Shown: one piece after another, positions 1 through 11,799 of the stretch
Layout: every line of letters begins with the position of its first letter
Position numbering within the stretch: position 1 is the first letter of the stretch
Source: Pachyseris speciosa
Taxonomy: Eukaryota; Cnidaria; Anthozoa; Scleractinia; Pachyseridae
Reading direction: 5' to 3'
Length of the DNA stretch: 64,000 nt
Assembly (NCBI GenBank): GCA_016490735.1
Contig: JAEMWC010000279.1
Location: 62,001-126,000, forward strand
Notes under the pieces: generated by a model
Told to the model about the DNA's origin: nothing
The model's database searches: none
The model's input: only the letters and a program-made list of their open reading frames with translations
Made by a program: the position numbers and the translations under genes

Positions 1-720
1 CACACCCTCAAATGCTAATTTCTGCCCACACTACACCCTTGAATTAATAAATACACCAAGCTGTATCACCCTCCCTCCCCCACCCCTCCCATCACACACC
101 CTCAAATGCTAATTTCTGCCCACACTACACCCCTGAATTAATAAATACACCAAGATGTATCACCCTTCCTCCCCCACCCTCCCATCACACACCCTCAAAT
201 GCTAATTTCTGCCACTCTACACCCTTGAATTAATAAATACACCAAGCTATATCACCCTCCCTCCCCCACCCCTCCCATCACACACCCTCAAATGCTAATT
301 TCTGCCCACACTTTACCCTTGAATTAATGAATACACCAAGCTATATCACCCTCCCTCCCCCACCCCTCCCATCACACACCCTCAAATGCTAATTTCTGCC
401 CACTCTACACCCTTGAATTAATAAATACACCAAGCTGTATCACCCTCCCTCCCCCACCCCTCCTATCACACACCCTCAAATGCTAATTTCTGCCCACACT
501 ACACCCTTGAATTAATAAATACACCAAGATGTATCACCCTTCCTCCCCCCCCCTCCCATCACACACCCTCAAATGCTAATTTCTGCCCACTCTACACCCT
601 TGAATTAATAAATACACCAAGCTGTATCATCCTCCCTCCTCCACCCCTCCCATCACACACCCTCAAATGCTAATTTCTGCCCACACTAGACCCTTGAATT
701 AATGAATACACCAGGCTGTA
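1..720. repeat. 94-bp minisatellite, about 8 copies
   Basis: Units begin at 1, 95, 187, 281, 375, 469, 562 and 656, each opening with CACACCCTCAAATGCTAA. They carry a C-rich CTCCCTCCCCCACCCCTCC block. Copies differ by only a few substitutions and one- or two-base indels. The array ends near 720 and may extend left of the window. No coding potential was seen. Confidence 0.97.
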
Positions 721-729
721 TAAAAACAT

Positions 730-1010
730 CACAATAATTCACAATAGCGGTCCATCAGATAAATTCACTTATCATCGGCCCATAAAACGTCAAATGCAAG
801 AGTAACAGCAGCATTGTCCCCGCCACGGGATTGCTCCAATGCTTAATACTGCGAACACTTTAAGCTTCCCAAATCTTCGACGACCGGTTTCGAAGTCTGC
901 GGGCTGCAGTTATTAGGATGCACGGTTCAAGAACTGATCAGCTGTCATTTTATTGACATTAGAAGTTAATTTACCGACGCTGAAATCTGCTGATTTGGCT
1001 TTTTTGTTTT
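730..1010 (-). pseudogene. Dead copy of a family-E signal-peptide first exon with its 5' UTR exon
   Basis: This stretch aligns with 23497-23730, 38743-38970 and 55109-55330. The signal exon lies at about 770-830 (minus). Its ATG has become GTG and its donor GGTAAGT has become GATAAGT, so both start and splice site are lost. The upstream non-coding exon donor, GTAAGT in the other copies, reads GTAAAT here. It lies downstream of the TNF receptor gene, apart from the main array, so it is a dispersed, non-functional duplicate. Confidence 0.75.
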
Positions 1011-1039
1011 TTGTTTTTTGCTGTTTTAGTTTTTTTAAG

Positions 1040-1790
1040 CCTTTAATTTTCTATCACTATAATGGGGGAGTGATTTTGGTCATTAACTCTCCATGACTAA
1101 TGATAAAATAGCATAGGTTTTCCACCCTATAAAATGCCATTCCTCCGAGGAATTCGTCGAAAAGTTCGTAAAAGTATTTAAGCCTCTCTATCTTTGGCGT
1201 CTGTCCTCACCTACTTAAGACTTTGCTAAGCCGCATCATAAAGTACGACTTGCTGTTTTTAGTGTTAAAGTGACTCAAAGAATATAAAGATTGTAATATA
1301 TAGTTGTTGGGTGGCCAGCTCTGCAGGTCATGTGAATTTTAAAATAAATCTCACACTGGAATGTTTTCATAAAACAAAAAATGAAAAGTGGGAATGTTAG
1401 CGATTCACGATCCGCTGTGTTTAAGCCGGATTTGTTTTCAAAAGAAAACAAAAAGGTTCAAACGGATTTTTACGTCCTACCAAAATACCCAAACTCAAGT
1501 TCGTTTGTCTACATGCCAGGTCATGTTGTGAAGCTCCTGCTTGGCGAAATGCCACCAAGCATATACAACTGTATTGGGGAAAATAATTTTGTGACCAAAA
1601 TAATTAAGCAGGTAAGGTGAGGAAAAAATGCAGGACGTATTTGGTTTGCGGGGACCTTTTCGTCCAGCCAGAATTTACATATTTCACTCATCTATTATAT
1701 TGCTAAACAAAAGTGGTCTAGGGTTTTAATTTGAAAGTTAGTCACATTTGATTCCGTGGTTCCGTGGTGAGGTTTTCGGCTAAAAGAAAT
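1040..1790. repeat. Left arm of an inverted duplication (partner 9470-10250)
   Basis: About 750 bp match the reverse complement of 9470-10250, covering the 77-codon exon and its upstream sequence with the TATAAAA-like stretch near 1127. The right copy lies inside intron 1 of the TNF receptor gene. The copies differ by many substitutions and a deletion across the splice donor. Confidence 0.8.
1381..1611 (+). CDS. Unknown coding exon with consensus donor
   Basis: An ATG-initiated exon of 77 codons runs into a good donor (AAGCAG|GTAAGG) at 1611/1612, in frame (231 nt). I do not recognise the protein. It is polar and basic at the N-terminus, then holds a PKYPNSSS stretch and an HVVKLLLGEMPPS stretch. 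No signal peptide or known motif is seen. A second copy lies inverted at 9517-9825. Most of the roughly 78 residues are unchanged between copies and two short indels keep the frame, which suggests a gene rather than a chance ORF. No downstream exon was found. It may belong to an unrecognised mobile element, since the repeat extends well beyond the exon. Confidence 0.4.
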
Positions 1791-2179
1791 AAAAGGCCAT
1801 TAAAGAAGCCGGGAAAAACGTATTTTCTACTTGGCCGAGTTTAACTGATTAATGGAAGATTGTGAGATTTCGACTATAAACATGTTTTTCTGATATGAGG
1901 TTTTCTGAAGTTCTTACAACACTGCATAGACAACTTGTTTTGTTTTCTGGTACACAGAACAATATGTATAGATATTTTCTTTTGTCTGCTGGTATGTGTG
2001 GTAAACATGTTTGTCACTTTTGCATTCAGTGCACTACACATGGTGCACTACATGTGGTTCAGAATACTACCGAACATGGACGAAGATGTTTCGATGATTT
2101 CCGAACACTTTCGAAGCGATCTGTTCACAAAACTTGAAACTAGCACCCGAGTTATGATCTGGGAATAACTGAGGTGAGA

Positions 2180-2960
2180 GCATACAATCTTACTAAAACA
2201 ATTCATTTAATTTTCTACATTCTGCATACAAAAGTCAAAGCGAACTATCTGACCAACTGCCACTATAAAACTAATGTACAAAAATGTAACATCAAATCAA
2301 TTGTAAGAGTCCAACAACGCAGAACTGAAATTGTATGAAAAGCCTACAAAATGACTTGCGTCCCCATTCAAAAGTGACTGTGTAAAATTCGTCTAGATTT
2401 ACATAATACAAAGTTTTATCGTCTAATCAAATGTTAATTTCAGTACAAAAGGAGCGTACACTAACAATAATAATTATAAGTCCTAAAATCTCTGCCTGAC
2501 AACTTGGAATTGAAAACACATAGTATATTTACTGTCTGAATCTAAAACTCTACTACATTTTCTTTATTTGGTTTTCACTTTATATGGTCACAAAAAGCAT
2601 TGTTCTGTCTAAATGAATCTACAAACGCACACTTCAACAAAACAACTTGCACGGAAAGAAAAACATCTCGAAAAAATTCCATTTTAAAATAACAATCAAT
2701 CTGTGCGAAAATTTTAAATTTGTAATACATGTCCTTAGGCAGTTACAACACAATGTTATAACTTTAAATAGAATTGTAGGTAACAACTTATGATGTAATT
2801 AAGTTATTTGTTATTGTTGTTACCTGTAATTAATTTCATGTTGTAACTGCATAAATTAACGCATCATTATATTAAACAATGAATGTCTGTAAAAAATACC
2901 TTAATTATATTAATTAATCATAATGGCACAAATGACCTATTGGCCATAGATTAATCCTAA
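2180..2960. other. AT-rich non-coding stretch
   Basis: No plausible exon, splice pair or repeat structure was seen beyond short AT-rich inverted stretches near 2770-2860. Confidence 0.5.
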
Positions 2961-3050
2961 CGATCAGACGGCGTTGAGGCCTCTTTGGGGTTTGTTATCA
3001 GCTTCTTTGCTTTTCTTTTGTCGAGAAGCTTCGTTTACAGTAAAATACCG

Positions 3051-3082
<32 letters not shown>
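3051..3082. repeat. (TTG)n microsatellite
   Basis: About ten GTT/TTG triplets in a row. The poly-cysteine ORF across it is an artefact. Confidence 0.95.
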
Positions 3083-3576
3083 ACAGAAAGGAATTTACTA
3101 GTGTGCGGAAACACCCAAGGTATTGTTTATTACCTTGCAGAAGGCGCTTTCACCTTTTGCGTCTATGGCTGAAATCCTTAAGTGTGACCATCAGAATGAA
3201 TGGAACTGATCAGTCAGCTTTTTTAGGGTGGCGTATTTTGTGTTTAATCCTATACCATGCCATAGAAAATATAGCCAATCAGAGTGAAGGAAAGCCGCTG
3301 TATATTCGTCGTTATTCCACCGAAGCTTCCCATCTTGCACTGCATTAATTGCATAGGGCTATGTAGTATGTATTTCCTATAGCAACAAGCATGGTGGATA
3401 TTTATCTCGCCGCTTCGAGGCTCGGTAAATATCCACCACTATTCACCTCCACTTCGGTGAATAATTGTTAAATATAAGGAATAATACAAAACATGACATT
3501 AAATTACACACTTGTTTTACACATACGTCTATCTTCCCTCCTCAGTCCATCCCCTTTCCCGTGTTTGAAATTTACA

Positions 3577-3592
3577 CCCCCCCCCCCCCCCC
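3577..3592. repeat. Poly-C tract
   Basis: An uninterrupted run of C in a region with no gene. Confidence 0.9.
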
Positions 3593-3939
3593 ACCAACCC
3601 ACCACCCACTTGATTATTGCTTAAGGTGGCATTTTAGCTTTACTCTAAATCCATACTTGGCTGTCCATGAGCATGCTTATTTTTTAAAGTGAGACTTCCC
3701 TCAGTGTGACCGATCAAATAAAGGCTACTGCGATGTACGTTTACACATAAACCTTCTATTACCGTATGAGTTGACTCGCACCTATAACTCTGTGTATAAC
3801 TATAAGTCTGAAATGGTGACAATTGGGTACGAAATTTTATGCATTTCCAAATTTCTATTTGTTCTAAGTCATCGATGGTCTAAAATGTGATAACATTTCA
3901 AATTGATTTTGCTTTGAGAAAAAGACTCTGTTAATTGGA

Positions 3940-4190
3940 TTAAACAGCTGTCTCCTCCACTCTTTGAACGTCAGCAGGATCTTGTGCGGACGAAAACTCT
4001 TCTTCAATTTGGCTCGCAAACTGAGTCAGGCCATCCTCTATCAAGGCATTAATGAGGGACCTAACCGTGCTGCCCCTCTTTTCTCCGTAGGTGCTCAATA
4101 AAGCTTCCGTTGGGTTCTGCAGTCCACCCCAGGCTCTAGCCTCATTTCCGAGGTCAACTCTATCGGCCAGTCGTTGCCAGTAAAAGTAAT
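3940..4190 (-). CDS. TNFR exon 6: rest of death domain and stop
   Basis: Acceptor TGATTTTAG|ATTACTT. The 251 nt encode DYFYWQRLADRVDLG, then a PTEALLSTYGEK segment, then STVRSLINALIEDG, the usual death-domain helices with the conserved Trp-x-x-Leu-Ala core. An acidic tail ends at TAA. I saw no obvious minus-strand AATAAA close downstream. Confidence 0.9.
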
Positions 4191-7100
4191 CTAAAATCAT
4201 ACGAAAATCAGATCAGGTAAGTTTTTCATGCAGATTGGCTATCCAATGAACTTGTAAACTTTTCATGTGCAATAAAGTTGTTGTTGTTGCGGTAAGCCTA
4301 AAGTTGTATATGTTGTGACTCGATTCTATGTACTAGTTAACACTGACGACGTGGAGATGGAATGCGATGCATTTTCACCGAACCACGAACACCCATAGAT
4401 TGTCTTCTTCAACAAAATGCTTTGTTGTTGACAAATAAGTAGTAAACCATTCTGCGCCAAATCAAGGTTAAGGGACCGCGCGTAAAACACTATTCACTGG
4501 TGGGGGTGGCCGGAGGTATTTACTGTATAAAGCTAGAATAGCTTCATCATAGTTTCAAAGTAAAAAGGATATACAGACTCAAGGAATGGCACAGCAACAA
4601 TTGCTATAAAAAAAACATGGAGATGGAGATTGCACATCAACGTATCCCTTAAAATTGGCATGAAAATAGGGATATGTTTCAAGCTACACTTTCACAACTT
4701 TACATGTAATTTTTCTGGGGGTGTAATTCGTCCCCGATAATCCTTTAGCAAACTTACTTAAAACTTTCATTTCCATACTGATTAAATTATATCACAGTCC
4801 ATTGCTTACCGAAAGTGTCTTTACCGTTCAGCAAACTTGATAAGTACCTCCTTTGCTCAATAGATAGGGCTTTAATGGACAGGTCCAAACCATCTGTTAG
4901 GAGATGAAAGAAAAGGAGATGAGTTCCGAAAACAAGATGAAAACTACTCGTATGGAGAACCAAAGTTTGGGTTTTTACCCCTCTCCCCCCTCTCGAGATT
5001 CTAGTATTTGATGGGGATTTCTGAGTCAGGGAACCAGCAACTAATTGTTCATCAGAACATCACTGCTTGATCAAACATACATGTCATAAAAATGGAATCA
5101 AAGGGCTCTTTGAGCCAAGTCGTGAATGTGGTGTTAGAGTAGCTAGAGGTTCGTGATGATGGATAAGCAACAATTAGCCAAAATCTTGACTGAATAAGTT
5201 AGAATGATATCTGTCAAAGTTGAGGGATAGCTAAAATATGGTTTGTTTCCTTATTCTGGTGCAAAAAAACAATTCTGTCTGAATTTTCTGCTACATCTGG
5301 TTTCTGCAACAGTGTTGCAACAGTGTATCTGTAACTCCTGAAGGGCATTCAACAACTACACACCACCCATCAATATTATCATGATTATTTCCATTGGTAG
5401 TATTACACTGTATCAACATCAGCAGTGAAAATATTGTTTTGGCAAATCTTTATTTTATCCTTTGTAAGAATAAGCCCAGGGCTTATTTATGACATCATTA
5501 TTCAGAGCGTCTTTGAAGATATTGAACCTTACCAAGAGGCATCAGTGGTGAGCTTTGTTGCCCAAATACGTTCTTACGGCCATGAGCACGTTTAGAAGGC
5601 CTGGTATTTGCGCTTCTGTTCCGGGTTTGGTTTCTGCGTTTCATGGCTGTAAGCACCACAACAGGAACACAGATAATCACAGCAACGACGCAGACAGTTG
5701 GCCAAAACCATGGCTTTTCATGGAACGGTGCAGGTGGTGCTGCTGTGTGTGGTATAAATGTTTCCTTAGACTCTTCAGAGGGTTCTACCCCGCCTTCAGT
5801 TTTTCCATCACTCGTAGGACTTACACTGCTAACGGAAGTTTCTTCGATGGTCGGTTCAGCTATAAAAACAAAATCATTTTTAACATATAATAATTGCAAG
5901 AATCGTGTAAGGCTGCTATGATATCTATTCCCACTTGGCAATTTAAGGGTTTTTTTGAAACGTTGACCGTCATATGATGTAAAACTTAGTCGTCAATATA
6001 CCCTTGGGAGGTAACTCTTAGATAAAAGTGGTGGGGTGCTGTTCGTTATTCTTTTTATAGAGCGTTAAAACCTGAAATAATTACCATAAGATTTACTGTT
6101 CGTTCAGTTAGGAATGAAGCCGTTAAAATATATCATATGAAAAGCGCCTACATAGTCTCAATTAGAGTACCTCATAGGGGTGAAAGGACATTTTGAACAC
6201 GCGCACGAAACGAGGTCCTTAAACCTTTTGGAGTTCCTTTTGGATCCTTTTGGAAGCTCAGACCAAAACCAAACCAAATCATATCAATCAACAAAGATAT
6301 GTAAAGAGATAATCTGATACCAATTGATGTCTTCGAGAAAGCAAACTGGTTATAAAGAGGAAGTTTAGACTTACTTGGAAGCACCTTTTCGATTGGGATA
6401 CGTTTACACAGCCGGTCATGCTCTGTGGTGCAAGGTCTATCCTCTCTTTCCAAGACACCACAAGGTGTAGAACATTCAGTACACCCACCATTCTCTCCTA
6501 CAAACTTGTTGAAATAATTTCCTTCTGCACAGCCTTGGCAAACCGTAGGAGAGAAAATGGTGCAGTTTTGTATCACTTTCGGATTACCAGGCAGACAGTT
6601 AGAATTCATATCACAGCTGCAATGAGAAAAATAACAACGATGAAGCGAAGTAACAGAAACAACCATCTAATACAATCATCTAATATACTTTGATTCGTTA
6701 TTTTATGACGCGCTGAAATACCATTGACTCCAAAGGGTCCATAGTTATTTGTGAATTCCTTTGCAGCTGTACTGATTGGATTACTTGTTTTATTTGGTAG
6801 AATATTCCTTATCTGTAGAGAACCTTTTAATCGATTTCTCTTCACCATGGGGACAGCAGACTAAAGGTAGACTGGGAAAATTTGGGCAAGAATGGTAAGG
6901 GATGCCGTATTGATGTGGGTGTGATGAAATTATAATCACAACTATTTCACTTTTTTCTTGACCTTTTGTAGACACAAATGCTTAATTCTAAAGCTCTTTA
7001 TTTACCTGACGTTTACGTGCTCTATCTCTGATCGTGACGTGAACAACAGATGCCATCTTTGCTTTGTTTTGCTCCGACAAAATCGCGTTTTGCACTGACT

Positions 7101-10100
7101 CAATAGACCTTTTTAGCTTGTAGATTTTGTTTTCCCAAAGCAGACCATGTGATCTTCCCAAAGATATTTGCCTTTTGTCTTTTCATAAATCATGCGTACA
7201 GATGCACGCGAATAAGGCGAAATTTCAAAGAAACGGTTCCCCATCACATGATCTACATTGGGAAAACAAAATCTGGAAGCTAAAAAGGTCTATTAGTCTG
7301 CTTTATCGCAACTGCTGTTTGGGTCTTTGTTTTTAAGTAAAACCCCAGTATCCACTGCAAATAATCTTTACACGCCTCCACATATTAATAATTGAAGGAA
7401 AATTCATGTTTGGTTATCGTCTCGATTTTATTACGCATCTATTTGATCGGGAACAATATTACACTTTATTATATATCACACAAGTGAATAGTGCTTTTCG
7501 CGCGCTCTGATTGGTTAACTCGGAGGTGTTAAGTAAGTACTATTCACCTCCACTTCGTTGAAGAATTGTTAAATATAATCAGGTAACTGCCCTTAAGTGA
7601 AGCTTGAACACTTACAGGATGCACCGTTCGAATCCCGTGGTATTGGAATAATCGTACTGCGGCCAGCATGGCTCGCAAACCGTGTTCGCTTTCTCTGTAC
7701 AATGTGTCTTCACGCCAAAGCCCCGTGGGCATCCTGTGCACTCATTGCATGATGTCCCGTTCCAGTAATGCAAAACAGGACAAGAAGATGTGGCCAACTG
7801 CAAAGTAACAGAATTTCGCATAATTTTCGAGGGTGGTCATTGTTATAAGAATGTATAGTATTATCAACTGATCGAGTTAATAAGGTAAATTTCTTCATTC
7901 ACCGTAATGAGGGACAGCTTTTGAATGTCCTTACAGTGGCCAAGTTACCTAATAAACTCATTTGATAACACGAAAAATTCGTTTTCACTCCCCACAGTTT
8001 CCCGCCTTAGAAACTACCCCACCCCACCCGCCTGAACATTATTGTGGACTCATTCTCCTCGGCCAGCGGTAATGATAGGATTTGAAAACGCGGCTACTAA
8101 GCTGCCACACATTTTTCATGACGATTAGGACATTGGCAACTTACCCAAATGGCTAATAGGACGTTTGGAACGAAATTATGGTAGAAATGGTTTGTGGAAT
8201 ACTTCATTGATGTCCAGGAAATTTCCGAAGTTCATGCAACGGACTTTCGATCAAAGCCGGCCGCTCGCCCAGACGATTCCTGCTAGTCTGACGTTGCCAT
8301 AATCGCACACCACAAAAAGGTACATAGCAACATTATTTCTGCCTTGTTTATCATTATCTTTTGTTTCTCAACACCAAACGAGAAGTAAATTTTTCTCAGT
8401 TTTCCGTTAGTGCACCTATGCGTGTGAAAGTTAATGCCGTCGATTTAGCTAAAGGTGAGCGGCGAAATCCTTCCTTGTTCTCTTCTCTAATTTGAAATCC
8501 GTTCGCGCGCTTTGTCTGAGGAAAAAACGTTCGACCGCTGGCAGTCTCTAGAGAGTTTACACATGACGTCACGGGGGCCATGTTGGTGTTCCAAACTAAA
8601 CCTCTGGGAATTGCACTCTATTTTTATGCAGATACTTTCTTTTATAGTCACGTGAATAAAAACGCTCTATTGTTCAGCTGAGACTCGGTAAATTTTGTTG
8701 AATTTTGGTAAATATTCACCAATATTTTACTTCGCCTTCGGGCGAATAAATGTTTCTATAACAACTTTTACATGTAGCTCTTTTTAAAGAGAACACTTGT
8801 AAATATTATTTGTTGTGGTATTACAAAGAAGCTCTTTTGAATGGAATTAGGCACACATTTTAAGATCTGCATTTGGCCTTGATAACCTTTCAATGCACAG
8901 CTCTACAGGACAACACTATTTATTACACAGAGTTTACCGAGGCTTTTATTTATTTATTTATTTATTTTTTGTCGGGGGTCGGTAAACAGTAAACGGAAAC
9001 TGAAAATACACCAACGTTCCGCATTTCGAAAACAACTCATTACACCAGCAAAAGCTTGTCTAAACGTCATTAGCGCGTTCTTTTGCTTTCGGCAAAATAA
9101 ATTAACGCAGTGGCCATTCGTACGGCACCTTCGACTTTCTACTTGTACGGGAGTCCTCAACTTTCGTAGAGATGCTATGGAATTTTTAATCTCGGTTTTT
9201 CGGAAATGTTAAATGTTTGTTTAGCTTATTAAGCGATATTAGTGAGAGCTGTGGATTTGATTGTAATTTTTTGGCCTAAAATGCGTTCTTTGATTGTCAT
9301 TATTTCTCCACGGTTTTCTGATCTATACGCAGTAGGTTGCTTTAGACCCAATGGAACAACAATGGAAAGAATTGTAATCCTAAGGGGAAGGAAAAGGTTC
9401 AAAGACTCACGAACTTTCACGTAATTGATGTCATTAGCAGGCATCTGGACTGAATGTACCACGGAATCAAATGTGAGTAACTTTCAAATTAAAACCCTAG
9501 ACCACATGCTCTTTTCTTAGGAATATAACATTTGAATTAGTCGAGTGAACTTTGAATAATTCTTGCGCGACAAAAAAAGCCCCCGCAAGCTAAATGCGTC
9601 TTGTACGTTAATTTTGGACACAAAATTATTTTCCCCAATACAGTTGTATATGCTTGGTGGCATTTCGCCAAGCAGGAGCTTCACAACGTGACATGGCATG
9701 TATGACGAACTTGAGTTTGGGTATTTTGGTAGGATGCGGAAATCCGTTTGAACATTTTTTTTCTTTGAAAACAATTCCGGCTTAAACACAGCGGATCGTG
9801 AATCGCTAACATTCCCACTTTCCATTTTTTGTATTTATGAAAACATTCCAGTGTGAGTTTTATTTGAAAATTCACATGACCTGTAGAGCTGGCGACCAAC
9901 AACTATATATTACAATCTTTATATTCTTTGTCACATTCAATTCAATCAGTCACTTTAACACTAAACACAGCATTGTATAAGTCCTATTTTATGATGCGAC
10001 TTAGTAAAATCTTAAGTAGGTGAGGACAGACACCAAAGATAGACAGGCTTAAATACTTTTACGAACTTTTTGACGAATTCCTTGCAGAAGAATGCATTTT

Positions 10101-11578
10101 ACAGGGTAGAAAACCTATCCTATTTTATTAGTAGTTATGGAGAGTTAATGACCAAAAACACTTCCCCATTATAGTGATGTCAAATTAAAGGCTTCAACTA
10201 TCATACCGACCATGGGAAGCAGATTCAAGTGTGCTTCTACAGACTTCTAACATCGCTTTAAAAGAGAAAAGAAAAAAAACCCTCATTAGGCGCACTTTCC
10301 ATGTTCCGTTTTATTGTGTATTTTGCGATGCAGAATTTAGCTTTTTTTAAGAGCTGGTCTAGTTGATTAAAAGGGTTAAAATGATATTTGAGATAAGGCC
10401 TTATCACATGCTTGCCACAAATCATTTGAGGCGATGTTAGCACAGTATTACAATTACCACCCAGTAAGTGCTCTAATAATGCCGACGTGCCAAGAATTCT
10501 TCCCTGCCACACAAGGAAACGATATTTGACACACGAAGTTCGCCTTTCCCTCATGTCCTAACGCAGGTCAGAATTACCTTATACAAGAAAACATTTTTGT
10601 TTAAAGCTGTGACTATTCGTACGTGGACTTTGATTTTCTATCGCGAAATGAGTCGTTCGCATATGTACAAACTGGACAAATTAACTATGACTTCATCCAT
10701 ATCCATCGTTGTTTTCTGTTTACTGCTGTTTAGCCAAAGATATCATTAAATTATTTTATTTTAGTCGTAAAGAAACTTTATTTATTCACGGTTAAGATTT
10801 AAAGCTGCAAGCTTGTGGGCCGTGTGGCCGTATCGTAACAAACAAATGTTACGTTCGTTTAGACTACTGGAATATCTGTGTTCTTAGAATGGCTATTAAT
10901 GCACCAAATAAAATCTAATTATCCACAGAGACGAGCCCCTCCTCAACATAATCTCGGATCCCTCTGCATTAGTGGCGCGGTGAAATTCATAAACAGACAG
11001 TTATTGCAGGTTCAGTCGAAATGTTTTGTAAACATTAATTGGTTTCGCATTAGTCTCGTTGCAAGTTGTTTGATGAGCTGAAAATTGTTTACAAATGTTA
11101 TTTATAAACAGTGTTTAAGTAAGTGATTCGTAGCCTCAGAAACAGTTTGTATCAGTCTTACTCTTGAGATAAACGCACTATATATTCAAAACACACTTTT
11201 TTTTCCACTTTTTACTCAGTAAGCAAACAAGAGTATAATAACAATGACAAAAACTGCCTGGATACATTAATATTCAAAACACACTTGAAAGAGTGCTTAC
11301 TCATGATTAAAAAGTCAGCAGAAGCTAGAGATAAGAGAGCATCGCTGAGTAGCTATTTGTAAATGGTCATGGACTGTAAAACTCTTTATAAAGACATACA
11401 AGTTCGGCTGTGTTCGCAGGCTACTGAATCACACAGCATCGTCTCAAACATTATATAACTAAAGGACCTAAAGGATCAGGGCCTTAAAACGAAACCAAAG
11501 ACAGCTGCAAAATCAGTAAACAAAACTTACCGCAGAAAAGAAAAGTGAGCCAAAACACAACCAAGGCAGCCAGAGCAT
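3940..11578 (-). CDS. TNF receptor superfamily member with death domain (whole gene, 6 coding exons)
   Basis: Predicted single-pass receptor that would bind a TNF-like ligand and signal through a cytoplasmic death domain. Coding exons in order: 11578-11531, 7797-7616, 6616-6375, 5859-5533, 4893-4810, 4190-3940. All introns are GT-AG and phases match at every junction (0,2,1,1,1). The total is 1134 nt, or 377 aa plus stop. Residues 1-16 are the signal peptide. Eighteen cysteines form three six-cysteine CRDs at about 22-57, 60-103 and 106-147. A Ser/Thr/Pro/Glu-rich stalk follows, then a membrane segment at about 210-230 followed by a basic KRRNQTRNR stop-transfer, then the death domain at about 275-360. 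Three CRDs plus a death domain recalls NGFR/EDAR-type receptors, but orthology cannot be assigned by eye. Exon 1 is the nearest of many candidate first exons, so other transcripts may start elsewhere. Confidence 0.9.
4810..4893 (-). CDS. TNFR exon 5: start of death domain
   Basis: An 84-nt exon between acceptor CTCCTAACAG|ATGG and donor TTTCG|GTAAGC. It reads in phase with both neighbours and gives LSIEQRRYLSSLLNG, the first helix of a death-domain fold. It is easy to miss because it is short. Skipping it would keep the frame (84 nt) but delete the first death-domain helix. Confidence 0.85.
5533..5859 (-). CDS. TNFR exon 4: stalk and transmembrane segment
   Basis: Acceptor TTTTTATAG|CTGAACC, donor CCTCTTG|GTAAGG, 327 nt. 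An acidic Ser/Thr/Pro-rich stalk leads into WFWP plus about 20 hydrophobic residues (VCVVAVIICVPVVVLTA), then KRRNQTRNRS, a typical stop-transfer. The rest is juxtamembrane cytoplasmic sequence. Confidence 0.9.
6375..6616 (-). CDS. TNFR exon 3: rest of CRD2 and CRD3
   Basis: Acceptor TCATTGCAG|CTGTGAT, donor CTTCCAA|GTAAGT, 242 nt. It supplies the remaining CRD2 cysteines and all six of CRD3 (QGC, GGCTEC, TPC, RPC, RLC), then a short basic linker. The codon split with exon 2 restores Leu, so the frame is continuous. Confidence 0.9.
7103..7294. mobile_element. MITE in TNFR intron 2 (ATAGACC termini)
   Basis: Inverted arms of about 35 bp (ATAGACCTTTTTAGCTT at 7103; AAGCTAAAAAGGTCTAT ending 7294) surround about 120 bp of non-coding sequence. 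No clean TSD can be read. It sits in the intron between exons 7616-7797 and 6375-6616. Confidence 0.75.
7616..7797 (-). CDS. TNFR exon 2: CRD1 and start of CRD2
   Basis: Acceptor TTTGCAG|TTGGCC, donor ATCCT|GTAAGT. The 182 nt carry CRD1, with cysteines in a CPV..TSCNEC..GC..THC..TVC pattern, and the first cysteines of CRD2. The exon starts in phase 0, so any phase-0 signal exon can join it in frame. Confidence 0.9.
8000..9180. other. TNFR intron 1, repeat-derived sequence
   Basis: No exon was found. The stretch contains a (TTTA)n run at 8945-8967 and a foldback-like piece near 8690-8760 whose TAAATATTCACCA motif resembles 3410-3470. A donor-like GTAAGTT on the minus strand near 8141 has no convincing ORF ahead of it. 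Confidence 0.5.
9470..10250. repeat. Right arm of the inverted duplication, inside TNFR intron 1
   Basis: Reverse-complement copy of 1040-1790. The homologous exon (9825 down to about 9610) keeps the ATG and most residues. A deletion removed the AAGCAG|GTAAGG donor, so the ORF runs on into intron sequence. It is treated as a disabled copy. Confidence 0.75.
10260..11480. other. TNFR intron 1, no further feature
   Basis: AT-rich sequence with no supported exon or structured repeat. Confidence 0.5.
11531..11578 (-). CDS. TNFR exon 1: signal peptide, family G
   Basis: ATG opens a 16-codon hydrophobic peptide (MLWLPWLCFGSLFFSA) ending exactly at the donor GCG|GTAAGT, phase 0. This fits the acceptor at 7797. 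An acceptor-like pyrimidine tract ending in CAACAG lies upstream (about 11617), so a non-coding exon may precede it. It is the closest first exon to the receptor body and has no duplicate in the window. Confidence 0.8.
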
Positions 11579-11799
11579 GATGTACGAAACTTTGCAGATT
11601 AAATGTGCGACGAGACTGTTGCGTAAACAGAATACGAGACGACTTCCTGATAAAGAAAAGAAATACTATATATTTCCACTGAAATGTATCCGTTATGTCG
11701 GAATCATTTGAGCGTTTTAGCGGATTGTCGCCCGCAAATGACTGATAATGGGTACTTAATTCGCGTAAACACATCTCGCCGCGGAGTTACAGATTGATC

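Noticed and set aside
2974..3348. ORF with poly-cysteine
   Set aside because: Created by the (TTG)n microsatellite.
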